Below, in pieces: positions 6,866 through 16,340 of a DNA stretch of 64,000 bases (the first letter of the stretch is position 1; the number at the start of each line of letters is the position of its first letter). A model generated the notes under the pieces. It searched no databases and was not told the origin of the DNA. It saw nothing but the letters and a program-made list of their open reading frames with translations. Origin of the DNA: DASUPK01 sp963843085 (GTDB lineage Bacteria; Actinomycetota; Thermoleophilia; Solirubrobacterales; 70-9); contig CAWJJG010000011.1 of NCBI GenBank assembly GCA_963843085.1, positions 1,338,391 through 1,402,390 of the forward strand, in the 5' to 3' direction. Made by a program: the position numbers and the translations under genes.

Positions 6866-8473
6866 CTAATGCCGGAAGTGGCGGCGCTTCGTGAAGACCA
6901 TCGCCACGCCGGCCGCGTCGCACGCCTCGATCACCTCGGCGTCCCGCTTTGAGCCGCCCGGCTGGATCACGGCGACCGCTCCGGCCTCGATCGCGGCCTG
7001 AGGCCCATCCGCAAAGGGGAAGAACGCATCCGACGCGACCACCGAGCCGGCCAGCAGAGTCTCGGCGTCAGGGCCGTGCGCCTCCCTCGCCTTCTCGATC
7101 GACAGCCGGACGGAGTCCACCCGGCTCATCTGACCCGCACCGATGCCGAGGGTGGCCCGGTCCCGGGCCAGCACGATCGCGTTCGACTTCACGTGACGGC
7201 AGACTCGCCACGCGAACAGCAGGTCCTCCCACTGCTCATCGGTCGGCTGCGTCTTGGTCGCGACCTCCATCAGCTCGCGCGGCTCGGGTGAGCCGTCGGG
7301 ATCCTGGACCAGGATCCCGCCACGCACCCGCTTGATGTCCGGCTCGATCTGGTGGGTGCGGCGCTCTGTGTCCTCGAGGATCCGGATCGCCTCCTTCTGC
7401 TGGAGGATCTCCATCGCGTCCTCGTCGTAGCCGGGCGCGATCAGGACCTCCACGAACTGGCTGTTCAGCCGCTCCGCGAGCGCCGCATCGACGGGCCGGT
7501 TGAGCGCGATCACGCCGCCGAACGCCGACATCGGGTCACAGGCGAAGGCCTTCTCGTAGGCCGTGCCGATCTGATCGGCCTCGGCCACCCCGCATGGGTT
7601 GTTGTGCTTGACGATCACGCATCCCGGCCCCTCCAGGTCCCCCAGCAGCGTGCGCGCCGAGTTCAGGTCGAGCACGTTGTTGAACGAGAGCGGCTTTCCG
7701 TGCAGCTTCGCCACCATGGAAAGCACGTGCGAGCGCGCCCTCGGCTCGGTGTAGAGCGCGGCGCGCTGGTGCGGGTTCTCGCCGTAGGAGAGGTCGAGCT
7801 CCTTCTCCCAGGCCGTCACCCAGTAGGTCGGAAGCTGCTCGTAGCGCCGCCCGAACCAGCGGCTGATCGCCGCGTCGTAGCGGGCCGTGTAGGCGAACGC
7901 CTCGTTCGCCAGCCAATGCCGCGTGGCGGCCGACAGCTCGCCCGTCTCCTCGAGCTCGTCCAACACGGCGTCATAGCTCTCCGGCCGGACCACCACCGCC
8001 ACGAACCGATGGTTCTTCGCTGCGGCCCTGATCATGGTGGGCCCGCCGATGTCGATGTTCTCGATCGCCTCCTCCTCGGGCACGTCGCGGCGGGCCACGG
8101 TGCGCTCGAACGGATAGAGGTTCACGCAGACCAGGTCGATCTCCTCGATCTCCCGCTCCCTCAGGGTCTCGGCGTGCTCGGGGTTGTCCCGGACGGCCAG
8201 CAGCGCCGCGTGCAGGTGTGGATGAAGCGTCTTCACTCGCCCGTCGAGGATCTCCGGGAATCCGGTGAAGTCCTCGACCGGCCGCGCCTCGACCCCCGCT
8301 TCCCGCAGGACGGACAGCGTGCCCCCGGTCGAGATCACCTCCACCCCCTGCTTGGCCAGGCCCGCCGCGAACTCCGCGACCCCGGTCTTGTCCGCCACCG
8401 AGATCAGCGCGCGGCGGACCGGCAGCGACTCGCCCGCGGGCTCTGGAGCGATTTCGGAGGAGGGAGTCGACAT
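6866..8473 (-). CDS. purH: bifunctional AICAR formyltransferase / IMP cyclohydrolase PurH
   Basis: 535 residues, normal length. Catalyses the last two steps to IMP. The N-terminal MGS-type cyclohydrolase domain (to about residue 200) shows ALISVADKTG, STGGT, GRVKTLHP and GGPTMIRAAAKNH. The C-terminal transformylase domain carries KHNNPCGVA and the terminal AVIQPGGSKRD segment. ATG at 8473. It is the last gene of the long purine operon, 10 bases after purN. The broken HNH gene converges on its end. Confidence 0.97.
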   Translation of the reverse strand: MSTPSSEIAPEPAGESLPVRRALISVADKTGVAEFAAGLAKQGVEVISTGGTLSVLREAGVEARPVEDFTGFPEILDGRVKTLHPHLHAALLAVRDNPEHAETLREREIEEIDLVCVNLYPFERTVARRDVPEEEAIENIDIGGPTMIRAAAKNHRFVAVVVRPESYDAVLDELEETGELSAATRHWLANEAFAYTARYDAAISRWFGRRYEQLPTYWVTAWEKELDLSYGENPHQRAALYTEPRARSHVLSMVAKLHGKPLSFNNVLDLNSARTLLGDLEGPGCVIVKHNNPCGVAEADQIGTAYEKAFACDPMSAFGGVIALNRPVDAALAERLNSQFVEVLIAPGYDEDAMEILQQKEAIRILEDTERRTHQIEPDIKRVRGGILVQDPDGSPEPRELMEVATKTQPTDEQWEDLLFAWRVCRHVKSNAIVLARDRATLGIGAGQMSRVDSVRLSIEKAREAHGPDAETLLAGSVVASDAFFPFADGPQAAIEAGAVAVIQPGGSKRDAEVIEACDAAGVAMVFTKRRHFRH

Positions 8474-8483
8474 GAGAGCGAGT

Positions 8484-9107
8484 CTATTCCGGATCGATAT
8501 GGACCAGACGCGGGTTCTGATCGTCGATTCGCACCCGTCCGGCGGCGAGCATCCGGATGGCCTCCGGCAGGAGCGCGTGCTCGGTTGCGTGGATCGCCCT
8601 CTCGGTCTCGTCCCAGTCGCGGCTGGGGGCCACCGGGACCGGCCGCTGCATGATGATCGGCCCCGAGTCGACGCCCTCGTCGACGAAGTGAACGGTCACC
8701 CCGGTGATCTTCGAGCCATGGTCGATCGCCTGCTGCACGGCATTGATCCCCGGGAACGCCGGCAGCAGGGCCGGATGGACGTTGATGACCCGGTTGGGAA
8801 ACCGGCCCACGAACTCGGGTGAGAGCAGCTGCATGTAGCCCGCCAGCACGACCAGGTCCGGCTCTCTGGACTCGATCCAGTCGCCGAGCGCCCGGTCGCG
8901 CTCCTCGCGATCCGAGTAGTCGGCGACGGGAAACACCCCCGTCCCGACCCCCGCCTTGTCGGCCCGCTCGAGCGCCATCGCATTGGGCTTGTCCGAGCCG
9001 ACGCCGACGACCTCGACCCCCTCCTCCCCACCATGGAGCTGGTCGAGGATCGCCTGCAGGTTCGTTCCCCCACCCGAGGCGAGCACCACTATCCGGAACG
9101 TGCCCAC
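8484..9107 (-). CDS. purN: phosphoribosylglycinamide formyltransferase PurN
   Basis: 207 residues. Transfers a formyl group from 10-formyl-THF to GAR, the third step of purine synthesis. The substrate loop is LASGGGTNLQA (residues 9-19). The catalytic set is Asn109 and His111 in VINVHPALLPAFPG and Asp147 in VDSGP. The start is GTG at 9107, six bases after the purF stop, which is typical operon spacing. Confidence 0.97.
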   Translation of the reverse strand: MGTFRIVVLASGGGTNLQAILDQLHGGEEGVEVVGVGSDKPNAMALERADKAGVGTGVFPVADYSDREERDRALGDWIESREPDLVVLAGYMQLLSPEFVGRFPNRVINVHPALLPAFPGINAVQQAIDHGSKITGVTVHFVDEGVDSGPIIMQRPVPVAPSRDWDETERAIHATEHALLPEAIRMLAAGRVRIDDQNPRLVHIDPE

Positions 9108-9113
9108 TCGCGT

Positions 9114-10586
9114 CTAGCGACTCGCGGGGACGACGGCGATGTCCTCGAGCGCGAACTTGCCGTTCGCGCCCTCGGGGTCGCCCAGCGGATACTCGCCCGT
9201 GAAGCAGGCATCGCAATGCTTCTCGCGCGGCGTGCCGACCGCCTCGTAGACGGCGTCCATCGACAGATAGGCGAGGGAATCCGCGCCGAGCTCCTCGGCG
9301 ATCTCCTCGATCGACCGGTCGTGGGCGATCATCTCCTCACGGGTCGACATGTCGATTCCGTAGTGGCAGGGATGGCGGATCGGTGGCGCCGAGATCCGCA
9401 GGTGCACCTCCTTCGCGCCCGCGTCCTTGAGCATCGCGACGATCTGCCGCGTGGTGTTGCCGCGCACGATCGAGTCGTCCACGACCACCACCCGCTTGCC
9501 CGCGACGATCTCCGGCAGCGGATTGAACTTCATGCGCAGCCCGTGCTTGCGCAGCTCCTGACCGGGCTGGATGAACGTCCTCGCCACGTAGCGGTTCTTG
9601 ATCAGCCCGTCGTCCTTCGGCAGCCCCGTGGCCCGCGCGAACCCGTTGGCCATCGGATTGCCCGAGTCGGGCACGGAGATGACCAGGTCGGCGTCCACCG
9701 GAGCTTCCTCGGCCAGCAGCTCGCCCATCCGCCCGCGCACCTCCTGGAGCACCCGGTTCTCCAGCCGGGTGTCCGGACGCGAGAAGTAGATGTGCTCGAA
9801 CACGCACTGGGCCTGCCGCTTCCCGGTGACCACCGGCTTCAGCTCCAGGCCCTTCGCCGTCAGCGAGACCATCTCGCCGGGCTGGACCTCGCGGATCATC
9901 TGCGCGCCGATGATGTCGAACGCGCAGCTCTCGGAGGCGACCACGAAGCATTCGGGAGAGCCGTCACTGGGCTTCATCTTGCCGAGGGCCAGTGGCCGCA
10001 CGCCGTGCGGATCGCGGAACGCGACCACGGCGTGCTTGGTCATCACCACGGTCGAATAGGCGCCCTCGAGCCGCGGCATGACCTCGGCGACGGCGTCCTC
10101 GATCCACTCGTCGCCCTCGCCGGCGGTGCGCGAGAGCAGGGCGGCCATGATCTCCGAGTCCGACGTGCCGCGAAGCTGGAGCCCCGCCTCGGTGAGCTCG
10201 TTGTAGAGCTCTACCGCGTTGGTCAGGTTGCCGTTGTGGGCGAGCGCGAGCTCACGACCGTCGTCGCGCCAGACCGGCTGGGCGTTGTCCCAGGCGCCGC
10301 CGCCGGTGGTCGAGTAGCGCACGTGCCCGATCGCCATGTCGCCGGCGAGCGCACGGAGCTTCTCCTCGTCGAAGACCTGGCTGACCAGGCCCAGCTCGCG
10401 CAGCGTCGTGATGTGGCCGCCCTCGCAGGTGGCGATCCCCGCCGACTCCTGGCCGCGGTGCTGCAGGGCGTAGAGGCCGAAGTAGGAGAGGCGGGCGACG
10501 TCGCGCCCGGGCGCGTACACGCCGAAGACCCCGCACTCATCGCGCGGACCATCGCGATCGGGAACGTCGAAGCGCGCGTGAGTCAC
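9114..10586 (-). CDS. purF: amidophosphoribosyltransferase PurF
   Basis: 490 residues. Commits PRPP to purine synthesis using glutamine. Cys18 after a 17-residue leader (RDE-CGVFG) is the expected N-terminal nucleophile, so propeptide cleavage is implied. The PRPP-binding loop is VVVVDDSIVRGNTTR (366-380). Cys261, Cys407, Cys458 and Cys461 match the four ligands of the oxygen-sensitive 4Fe-4S cluster in Bacillus-type enzymes. The start is GTG 10586. A 126-base gap separates it from the propeller gene upstream, and a small hairpin (GAGGT/ACCTC) sits just before the start. It could therefore have its own promoter. purM, often next to purF, is not here. Confidence 0.97.
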   Translation of the reverse strand: MTHARFDVPDRDGPRDECGVFGVYAPGRDVARLSYFGLYALQHRGQESAGIATCEGGHITTLRELGLVSQVFDEEKLRALAGDMAIGHVRYSTTGGGAWDNAQPVWRDDGRELALAHNGNLTNAVELYNELTEAGLQLRGTSDSEIMAALLSRTAGEGDEWIEDAVAEVMPRLEGAYSTVVMTKHAVVAFRDPHGVRPLALGKMKPSDGSPECFVVASESCAFDIIGAQMIREVQPGEMVSLTAKGLELKPVVTGKRQAQCVFEHIYFSRPDTRLENRVLQEVRGRMGELLAEEAPVDADLVISVPDSGNPMANGFARATGLPKDDGLIKNRYVARTFIQPGQELRKHGLRMKFNPLPEIVAGKRVVVVDDSIVRGNTTRQIVAMLKDAGAKEVHLRISAPPIRHPCHYGIDMSTREEMIAHDRSIEEIAEELGADSLAYLSMDAVYEAVGTPREKHCDACFTGEYPLGDPEGANGKFALEDIAVVPASR

Positions 10587-10712
10587 GTCTGTGGAGGTGT
10601 CTCAACCTCTGGAGTCGAAGTGGAGGGCTCAAGAACAGCCCGCATCCGGAGGGTAGCAGCGGCCACGGAGGGGCCAGAGGGCTCAAACCGCCCCAAACCG
10701 CCGGTTTTGCGG

Positions 10713-11963
10713 CTACTTCTTCTTCTTGCCCTGCCTGATCAGGGTGATGGTGACCGGCTTCGTGTTGGGCACGCCGGCCACTCCCGCCGGAACGAAGTGG
10801 ATGAAGACCTTCACCTTGACCTTCCCCTTGCCCTTCTTCTTCACCTGCTTCTTGAGCTTCTTCGCCGTCTTGCCCTTGGGCTTGACGGCCAGCTTGAACG
10901 AGCCGGCCGCGGTCAGGGTCAGCCCCTGCTGCTTGACGGCCGATGCGACGGCGTTGGTGTCGGGGGGTGTGCTGACCTGATTCAGCGTCACCTGGCCAGG
11001 GCCGGGCACCTTCGCGCCGACCGTCGCCGTGCCCTTTTTCTTCTTCTTCGTGATCGAGGTGACCGTGATCTTGTTCGCCGGCGCAGCTGCGGGCAGGCAC
11101 GGGTCGGTCGGCCCTGCGATCAGGCTCGGGTTGGACGATCCTCCGCCCAGGTTCGACCTTCCGATGAAGTCGCTGGCCCCGCTGTTCCCCCAGAAGATGT
11201 ACTGGGAGTTGATCGCGACCCCGCAGACCGCATTCGCGACCGGCACGGCGCTGGGGACGAAGTTGTTGTTCGCGGTGCCGCCGCCGACCGGGGCTCGTCC
11301 TATCGCCTTCGTGCTCGAGCCCCAGTAGAGGGTGTTCGAGTCGGCGGCGAGCCCGCACGAGCCCGTGGCGCCGTTGATGTAGTTCGTCTGCTTGTCGCCG
11401 CCGTTGACCGTCGCCCGGCTGACGCTCTGCGCGAGACCGACGTCGAGCCAGTAGACGAAGTTCTGGTCCGCCGCGACCCCGCAGGCCGGTTCGGTGGTCC
11501 CCACCAAGGTCCCGGTTGGTGAGCTGCCGTCGATATTTGCCTTGCCGATGAACCCGCTGCCAGTGTTGTCCCAGAAGATGCTGGAGGAGTTCACCGCGAT
11601 CCCGGCATGCGCGGGCGGATTATCGAAGTCCTGCACCCCGGCGGCGTGCGGGATGAAGTTGGGATCGACGCCGGTGCCGTCGAGGTTGGCCCGGCCGATC
11701 GTGCTCGTGGCCCCCTGCCCTTGCGTCCAGTAGATGTACCTGGAGTCGATCGCGACGCCGCCGACGTTGCTGAGCCCCGAGATGAAGGCGTTGTTCATGC
11801 CCGAGCCGTTCAGCTTCGCCCGCCCGATCGTCGTCTGGCCGCCACTCGCCCAGTAGACGAAGTTCGCGCTCGCCAGCGATGGGAGCGCGAGCAGCGCGAT
11901 GAGGGCGAGCAGCATCGCCGCCATCAGCGGCTTCCCTCTCCGGTGTGGACGAGCGGCCGGCAT
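10713..11963 (-). CDS. secreted six-bladed YWTD-like beta-propeller with Lys-rich tail
   Basis: 416 residues from ATG 11963. A signal peptide with hydrophobic core lies around residues 12-33 (cleavage near ALPSLASA). Six repeats about 40 residues apart each carry a YW/FW motif (residues 36-39, 76-79, 128-131, 169-172, 211-214, 255-258). IGRA/IGKA and DG follow within several repeats, the layout of LDL-receptor-type six-bladed propellers. A C-terminal domain from about residue 298 has Lys-rich runs at 306-310, 361-385 and a terminal KKKK. It sits between purL and purF on the same strand, which is unexpected for an exported protein. Its function is unknown; a surface binding role is a guess. 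Confidence 0.85.
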   Translation of the reverse strand: MPAARPHRRGKPLMAAMLLALIALLALPSLASANFVYWASGGQTTIGRAKLNGSGMNNAFISGLSNVGGVAIDSRYIYWTQGQGATSTIGRANLDGTGVDPNFIPHAAGVQDFDNPPAHAGIAVNSSSIFWDNTGSGFIGKANIDGSSPTGTLVGTTEPACGVAADQNFVYWLDVGLAQSVSRATVNGGDKQTNYINGATGSCGLAADSNTLYWGSSTKAIGRAPVGGGTANNNFVPSAVPVANAVCGVAINSQYIFWGNSGASDFIGRSNLGGGSSNPSLIAGPTDPCLPAAAPANKITVTSITKKKKKGTATVGAKVPGPGQVTLNQVSTPPDTNAVASAVKQQGLTLTAAGSFKLAVKPKGKTAKKLKKQVKKKGKGKVKVKVFIHFVPAGVAGVPNTKPVTITLIRQGKKKK

Positions 11964-12014
11964 TTCTACCCGGCAGAACACGCAAGGAAGCCTACCCGGA
12001 GCGGTTCGTTCCGT

Positions 12015-14252
12015 TCAGATGCGCTCGGCGAGGGAGCGCCAGGAACGCTCGGCATCGTCGAGGGACACCGAGACGTCCCGCTCGGCGGCCGCGATCTCGA
12101 TGCGGTCTCCCTGGGCGGCGCCGAGTTCCACGGCCTCGACTCCCGCCGCCTTCGCACGCTCCAGCAGGCCCGTCGGATCGCTGGCGGCGAGCACGATCCC
12201 GCCGGGTCCCTCGCCGAAGAGGTTGGTCTCGCCGGAGCCTCCCCGCAGCTCGACGAGCGGGTCGAGGTCGACGCCAATTCCCAAAGCGGCCGCGATCGCC
12301 ATCTCCGCCAGCGCACACGCGAGACCGCCGTCGCTGACGTCGTGCGCGGCGGTGACCAGGCCCTCGCGCACGAGGTCCCTGACGAGCCGAAGGGCGGCAT
12401 CGACCTCGTCCACCGGTATCTGAGGCAGGCCCCGGTCGAGCTCACCGCGCTGCTTCGCCAGCTCGGAGCCGGCCAGCGACGGGGAGAAGGGTCCGACGAG
12501 CACGAGACCGTCTTCTTCGCGCGGCGCCAGGCCCGGCACGGCGGCCGGGTCCGGCAGCTCACCCACCATCCCGACGACCGGCGTCGGGTAGATCGGGCCA
12601 TGCTCGGTCTCGTTGTAGAGGGAGACGTTCCCGCCGACCACGGGCACCCGCAGGGCGACGCAGGCGTCGGCGAGGCCGAGCACCGCGCGGTCGAGCTGCC
12701 AGGCGACATTGGGCTTCTCGGGATTGCCGAAGTTGAGGCAGTTGGTGAGGCCGAGCGGCTCGGCGCCCACGCAGGCCAGGTTCTGGGCGCACTCGAGTAC
12801 CGCCTCGATCGCGCCCGCATACGGATCGCAGGCGACCCTGCGGCCGTTGCCGTCGATTGCCACCGCGATCGCCCGCTCGGACTCGGGGATCATCAGGACG
12901 GCCGCATCCGCGGATCCCGGCCGCTGCGCCGTGCGGGACCCGACGACCGAGTCGTACTGCTCGAACGCCCACCGCTTCGAGGCCACGTTCGGCGAGCCGA
13001 GCAGGGCGCAGAGGATCTCTGACGGATCTTCCGTCTGGATCGTCCTCTGGTTGGCGTACATCCAGCAGGCCGGCTCACCGGGCTCGAGGTCGTACAGCGG
13101 GCACTCGTCGACCAGCGCGGAGACCGGCACGTCGCCGACCTCGACACCGTCGTCCAGCACCCGCATGCGACCGCTGTCCGTGATCTCGCCGATTGCCGCC
13201 GCGCCGGTCTGCCAGCGCTCGCAGGTGGCGACGACCTCGTCGAGCCGCGACTGCTCGACCACGGCCAGCATCCGCTCCTGGGACTCGGAGACCATCACCT
13301 CGAAGGGCTCCATGTCCTCCTCCCGCAGCGGCACCCGGCGCACGTCGATGTCGATCCCGACGCCGCCCTTCGACGCCATCTCCCCCGCCGAGGAGGTCAG
13401 GCCAGCCGCGCCCAGGTCCTGCAGCGAGACGAGCAGGTCGCGGTCGAGTAGCTCCAGGCAGCACTCGAGCACCTTCGACTCCTCGAACGGGTCGCCGATC
13501 TGGACGCTCGGCCGCTTGGAGTCGTCGCCCGCCTCGAGCTCGGCGGACGCGAGCACCGAGGCGCCGCCGATTCCGTCGCGCCCGGTCGATGCGCCCATGA
13601 TCACGAGCAGGTTCCCCGGTCCCGCGGCGGCTGAGCGGATCATCGCGTCCGTCTTCGCGAGCCCGACGCACATCGCGTTCACGAGGCAGTTGTGCTCGTA
13701 CGGCGGCTCGAAGTAGACCTCCCCGCCGACGTTCGGCACCCCGATCGAGTTGCCGTAGTGGCCGATGCCGGCGACCGCGCCCTCGAACAGGTAGCGGGAC
13801 CGCTCGTCCGACGGCTCACCGAACCGAAGGGAGTCGAGCACGGCGATCGGCCTCGCGCCGATCGCAAAGACGTCCCGCAGGATCCCGCCGACGCCGGTGG
13901 CGGCGCCCTGAAACGGCTCGACGGCGCTCGGGTGGTTGTGTGACTCGACCTTGAAGGCGATCGAGTACCCATTGCCGATGTCGACCGCGCCGGCGTTCTC
14001 CCCCGGGCCCATCACCACCCGCTCGCCCTCGGTCGGCAGCCGCCCGAGCAGCTTTCGCGAGTGCTTGTAGGCGCAATGCTCCGACCAGAGCAGCGAGAAC
14101 ATCGCCAGCTCGACGCCATTCGGGTCACGGCCCAGCAGCTCGACGATCCGCTCGTGTTCCTGGTCGGTGAGCCCGAGCTCGACCCACTTACCGCGCGCCT
14201 CCTCCGCTTCGCGTCCGGTGGCGCTGGGGCTCTCGGAGACCCCGGCGCTCAC
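12015..14252 (-). CDS. purL: phosphoribosylformylglycinamidine synthase subunit PurL
   Basis: 745 residues, the length of the small multi-subunit form. Makes FGAM from FGAR using ammonia channelled from PurQ with PurS. Recognisable motifs: LLWSEHCAYKHS near residue 55, KVESHNHPSAVEPFQGAATGVGG (near 101-122), and GGNVSLYNET in the second half. The GTG start at 14252 overlaps the purQ stop (GTGA, 14249-14252), so stoichiometric coupled expression is likely. Ends 51 bases before the propeller gene start. Confidence 0.97.
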   Translation of the reverse strand: MSAGVSESPSATGREAEEARGKWVELGLTDQEHERIVELLGRDPNGVELAMFSLLWSEHCAYKHSRKLLGRLPTEGERVVMGPGENAGAVDIGNGYSIAFKVESHNHPSAVEPFQGAATGVGGILRDVFAIGARPIAVLDSLRFGEPSDERSRYLFEGAVAGIGHYGNSIGVPNVGGEVYFEPPYEHNCLVNAMCVGLAKTDAMIRSAAAGPGNLLVIMGASTGRDGIGGASVLASAELEAGDDSKRPSVQIGDPFEESKVLECCLELLDRDLLVSLQDLGAAGLTSSAGEMASKGGVGIDIDVRRVPLREEDMEPFEVMVSESQERMLAVVEQSRLDEVVATCERWQTGAAAIGEITDSGRMRVLDDGVEVGDVPVSALVDECPLYDLEPGEPACWMYANQRTIQTEDPSEILCALLGSPNVASKRWAFEQYDSVVGSRTAQRPGSADAAVLMIPESERAIAVAIDGNGRRVACDPYAGAIEAVLECAQNLACVGAEPLGLTNCLNFGNPEKPNVAWQLDRAVLGLADACVALRVPVVGGNVSLYNETEHGPIYPTPVVGMVGELPDPAAVPGLAPREEDGLVLVGPFSPSLAGSELAKQRGELDRGLPQIPVDEVDAALRLVRDLVREGLVTAAHDVSDGGLACALAEMAIAAALGIGVDLDPLVELRGGSGETNLFGEGPGGIVLAASDPTGLLERAKAAGVEAVELGAAQGDRIEIAAAERDVSVSLDDAERSWRSLAERI

Positions 14253-14920
14253 GCGGCTGCGGCCTGGGGGCTTCCGGCCAGCGCACGGAACAGGACGAGC
14301 CCGTCGTCGGAGCCGGTCAGCGGGTCGACCGCATGCTCGGGATGCGGCATCAGCCCGATCACGTTCCTCTGCTCGTTGACCACCCCGGCGATGTCGCGGA
14401 CGCTGCCGTTCGGGTTCTGGCCGGGTGCGTAGCGGAAGGCGATCCGTTCCTCGGACTCCAGCCGGTCGAGCTGATCGTCGGGCGCGAAGTAGCGGCCGCT
14501 CATGTGCTTGACCGGGATTGACAGGTGCGAGCCGGCATCGATTGTCTCACCGAACGGCCCCGAGAAATCCTCGGCGACCAGCTCGACCTGGCGGCAGATG
14601 AAGCGCAGTCCCTCGTTGGGCAGCAGCGCACCCGGCAGGAGCCCCGCCTCGCAGAGGACCTGAAAGCCGTTGCAGATTCCGAGCACAGGCCCTCCATCGG
14701 CCGCGAACCGCGCCACCGCATCCATTGCCGGCGAGAAGCGGGCGATCGCCCCGGCTCGCAGATAGTCGCCGTAGGAGAAGCCGCCCGGGACGACGATGCC
14801 GTCGAGTCCCGAGAGATCAGTTTCCTCGTGCCAGACGAGCCTTCCGTCCCCGACTCGCTGCACGGCGGCGACGGCATCACGCTCGTCGCACGACCCCGGG
14901 AACTGGATGACCCCGATCAC
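14249..14920 (-). CDS. purQ: FGAM synthase glutaminase subunit PurQ
   Basis: 223 residues. Class I glutamine amidotransferase that supplies ammonia to PurL. The nucleophile is Cys83 in GICNGFQ, and the His193-x-Glu195 pair is in MPHPEHA. VPGGFSYGDYLRAG (44-57) is the family fingerprint. GTG start at 14920 overlaps purS by four bases (GTGA). Normal length, no oddity. Confidence 0.97.
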   Translation of the reverse strand: MIGVIQFPGSCDERDAVAAVQRVGDGRLVWHEETDLSGLDGIVVPGGFSYGDYLRAGAIARFSPAMDAVARFAADGGPVLGICNGFQVLCEAGLLPGALLPNEGLRFICRQVELVAEDFSGPFGETIDAGSHLSIPVKHMSGRYFAPDDQLDRLESEERIAFRYAPGQNPNGSVRDIAGVVNEQRNVIGLMPHPEHAVDPLTGSDDGLVLFRALAGSPQAAAA

Positions 14921-15141
14921 TGCTCGAGCTCCACCTCGAAGTCCTCGATCAGCGGATTCGCGAGCAGCTTCTCGCTGAGCGACTCGAGCTTCGCCGGGTC
15001 ATCGACCTCGAGCTCGACCAATCGCCCGACGCGAACGTCGTGAATGCCCTCAAATCCGAGCGCCGGCAGCGCCCGCTCCACCGCCTTCCCCTGCGGGTCG
15101 AGGATGCCCTCCTTCGGCCTGATCAGCACCTTCGCCTTCAC
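14917..15141 (-). CDS. purS: FGAM synthase subunit PurS
   Basis: 74 residues from GTG 15141. Small subunit that bridges PurL and PurQ. The start is placed where alignment with Bacillus PurS begins (KAKVLIRPKEGILDPQG); the frame is open to 15171, but that extension would be atypical. The ending NPLIEDFEVEL matches the family. It sits 42 bases downstream of purC and overlaps purQ by 4 bp. Confidence 0.93.
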   Translation of the reverse strand: MKAKVLIRPKEGILDPQGKAVERALPALGFEGIHDVRVGRLVELEVDDPAKLESLSEKLLANPLIEDFEVELEQ

Positions 15142-15183
15142 CAGGCCAGCGTACCTGCGGGCCCGGCTCAACCACCCGTGTCG

Positions 15184-16038
15184 TTAGCCCAGTTTGCGGC
15201 CGGTGATCTTCTCGTAGGCCTCGACGTACTTGGCCCGGGTGTTCTGGACGACCTCGTCGGGCAGCTCGGGGCCGGGGTCTGTGTGGTCCCAGCCGACGGA
15301 GTTCGAGTAGTCGCGCACGTACTGCTTGTCGAACGAGGGCTGGGCCCCGCCGGGCGCGTAGGTGTCCGCCGGCCAGAACCGTGAAGAATCCGGGGTGAGC
15401 ACCTCGTCGGCGAGGACCACGTCCGCGCCGGCCGAGCGGCCGAACTCGAACTTGGTGTCGGCCAGGATGATCCCCCGCTCCGCGGCATGGTCCGCGCCGC
15501 GCTGGTAGATCTCGATCGAGACTCGGCGAAGCTCCTCCATCAGGGGCCGGTCGCCGATCAGCTCGGCGGCGCGGTCGAAGTCGATGTTCTCGTCGTGCTC
15601 GCCGAGTTCCGCCTTCGTCGCCGGAGTGAAGATCGGCTCGGGCAGCTTGTCGGACTCGGTCAACCCCTCCGGCAGCTCGATGCCGCAGACCGCGCCCGAC
15701 TCGCGGTACTCCTTCCAGCCGGAGCCGGAGAGGTAGCCCCGCACGACGCATTCGACCGGGAACATCTCGAGCTTCTTCACCCGCATTCCGCGGCCGGCGG
15801 CCTCCGGCGGGACGTCCTCGGAGATGAAGTGGTTCGGGACGATCTCCTGGGTGAGCTCGAACCAGAAGAGCGACATCTGGGTCAGGACCTTGCCCTTGTC
15901 GGGGATTTCGGTCGGCAGGATCACGTCATAGACCGAGATCCGGTCGGACGCGACCATGATCAGCTCGTCGCCGTCCTCGTAGATCTCACGGACCTTGCCC
16001 GAGCCGTGCAGCTTCAATTCCGCCAAAGAACCGCTCAT
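15184..16038 (-). CDS. purC: SAICAR synthetase PurC
   Basis: 284 residues. Joins aspartate to CAIR with ATP. Motifs: GSGKVREIYE (residues 12-21), ASDRISVYD, VVRGYLSGSGWKEY and LADTKFEFG. ATG 16038 is preferred over an upstream in-frame start because GGGAGG precedes it and the protein then starts like its relatives. Its ATG overlaps the stop of the upstream thioredoxin-fold gene (ATGA, 16035-16038). Confidence 0.96.
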   Translation of the reverse strand: MSGSLAELKLHGSGKVREIYEDGDELIMVASDRISVYDVILPTEIPDKGKVLTQMSLFWFELTQEIVPNHFISEDVPPEAAGRGMRVKKLEMFPVECVVRGYLSGSGWKEYRESGAVCGIELPEGLTESDKLPEPIFTPATKAELGEHDENIDFDRAAELIGDRPLMEELRRVSIEIYQRGADHAAERGIILADTKFEFGRSAGADVVLADEVLTPDSSRFWPADTYAPGGAQPSFDKQYVRDYSNSVGWDHTDPGPELPDEVVQNTRAKYVEAYEKITGRKLG

Positions 16039-16340
16039 CCGCCTCCCACCTCCGGTTGCACCGTCGGATGGGCCTTCGCCCATTCCATGATCTTGTCCGA
16101 GCCCACGATCGACCTGCCCTCGTCGAGAGCGAGAACGGGCAGGTTGATCTGGCCGGTGAGCCTCTTCACCTCGTCGCGACCGTTGCGCCGCCGCCCCCAG
16201 GTCCAGGGCACCATCCGGTAGCCGGGCAAGTCGCGGATCTCGTACTCGTAGCCGGCCTCATCCAGCGCCCTGGCGGCCCGTCCGCACGCGTGGCCGACCA
16301 CGGCATGCTTCTCCCTCTGGCCGCAGGTGTAGAGGATCAC
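16035..16340 (-). CDS. glutaredoxin/GST-N-like thioredoxin-fold protein
   Basis: 101 residues. Begins with a beta strand ending ILYTCGQREKH, where Cys6 sits at the usual glutaredoxin active-site place but without the CPxC pattern; Cys19 lies further along. LPGYRMVPW and the cis-Pro stretch INLPVL (residues 65-70) support a thioredoxin/GST N-terminal fold. Starts with GTG, overlapping purB by four bases, and its end overlaps purC by four bases. It is therefore locked into the purine operon. Its role there is unknown; redox protection of the iron-sulfur enzyme PurF is one speculative idea. Confidence 0.75.
   Translation of the reverse strand: MILYTCGQREKHAVVGHACGRAARALDEAGYEYEIRDLPGYRMVPWTWGRRRNGRDEVKRLTGQINLPVLALDEGRSIVGSDKIMEWAKAHPTVQPEVGGG

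Noticed and set aside
7352..8653. 433-codon plus-strand frame opposite purH
   Set aside because: Antisense mirror of purH; low-complexity composition and no motif.
10697..10712. Terminator after the propeller gene
   Set aside because: Only a four-pair stem (CCGC/GCGG) with no T-run in the right place.
9033..11522. 829-codon plus-strand frame opposite purF and the propeller gene
   Set aside because: Crosses two well-supported minus-strand genes; composition typical of a shadow frame.
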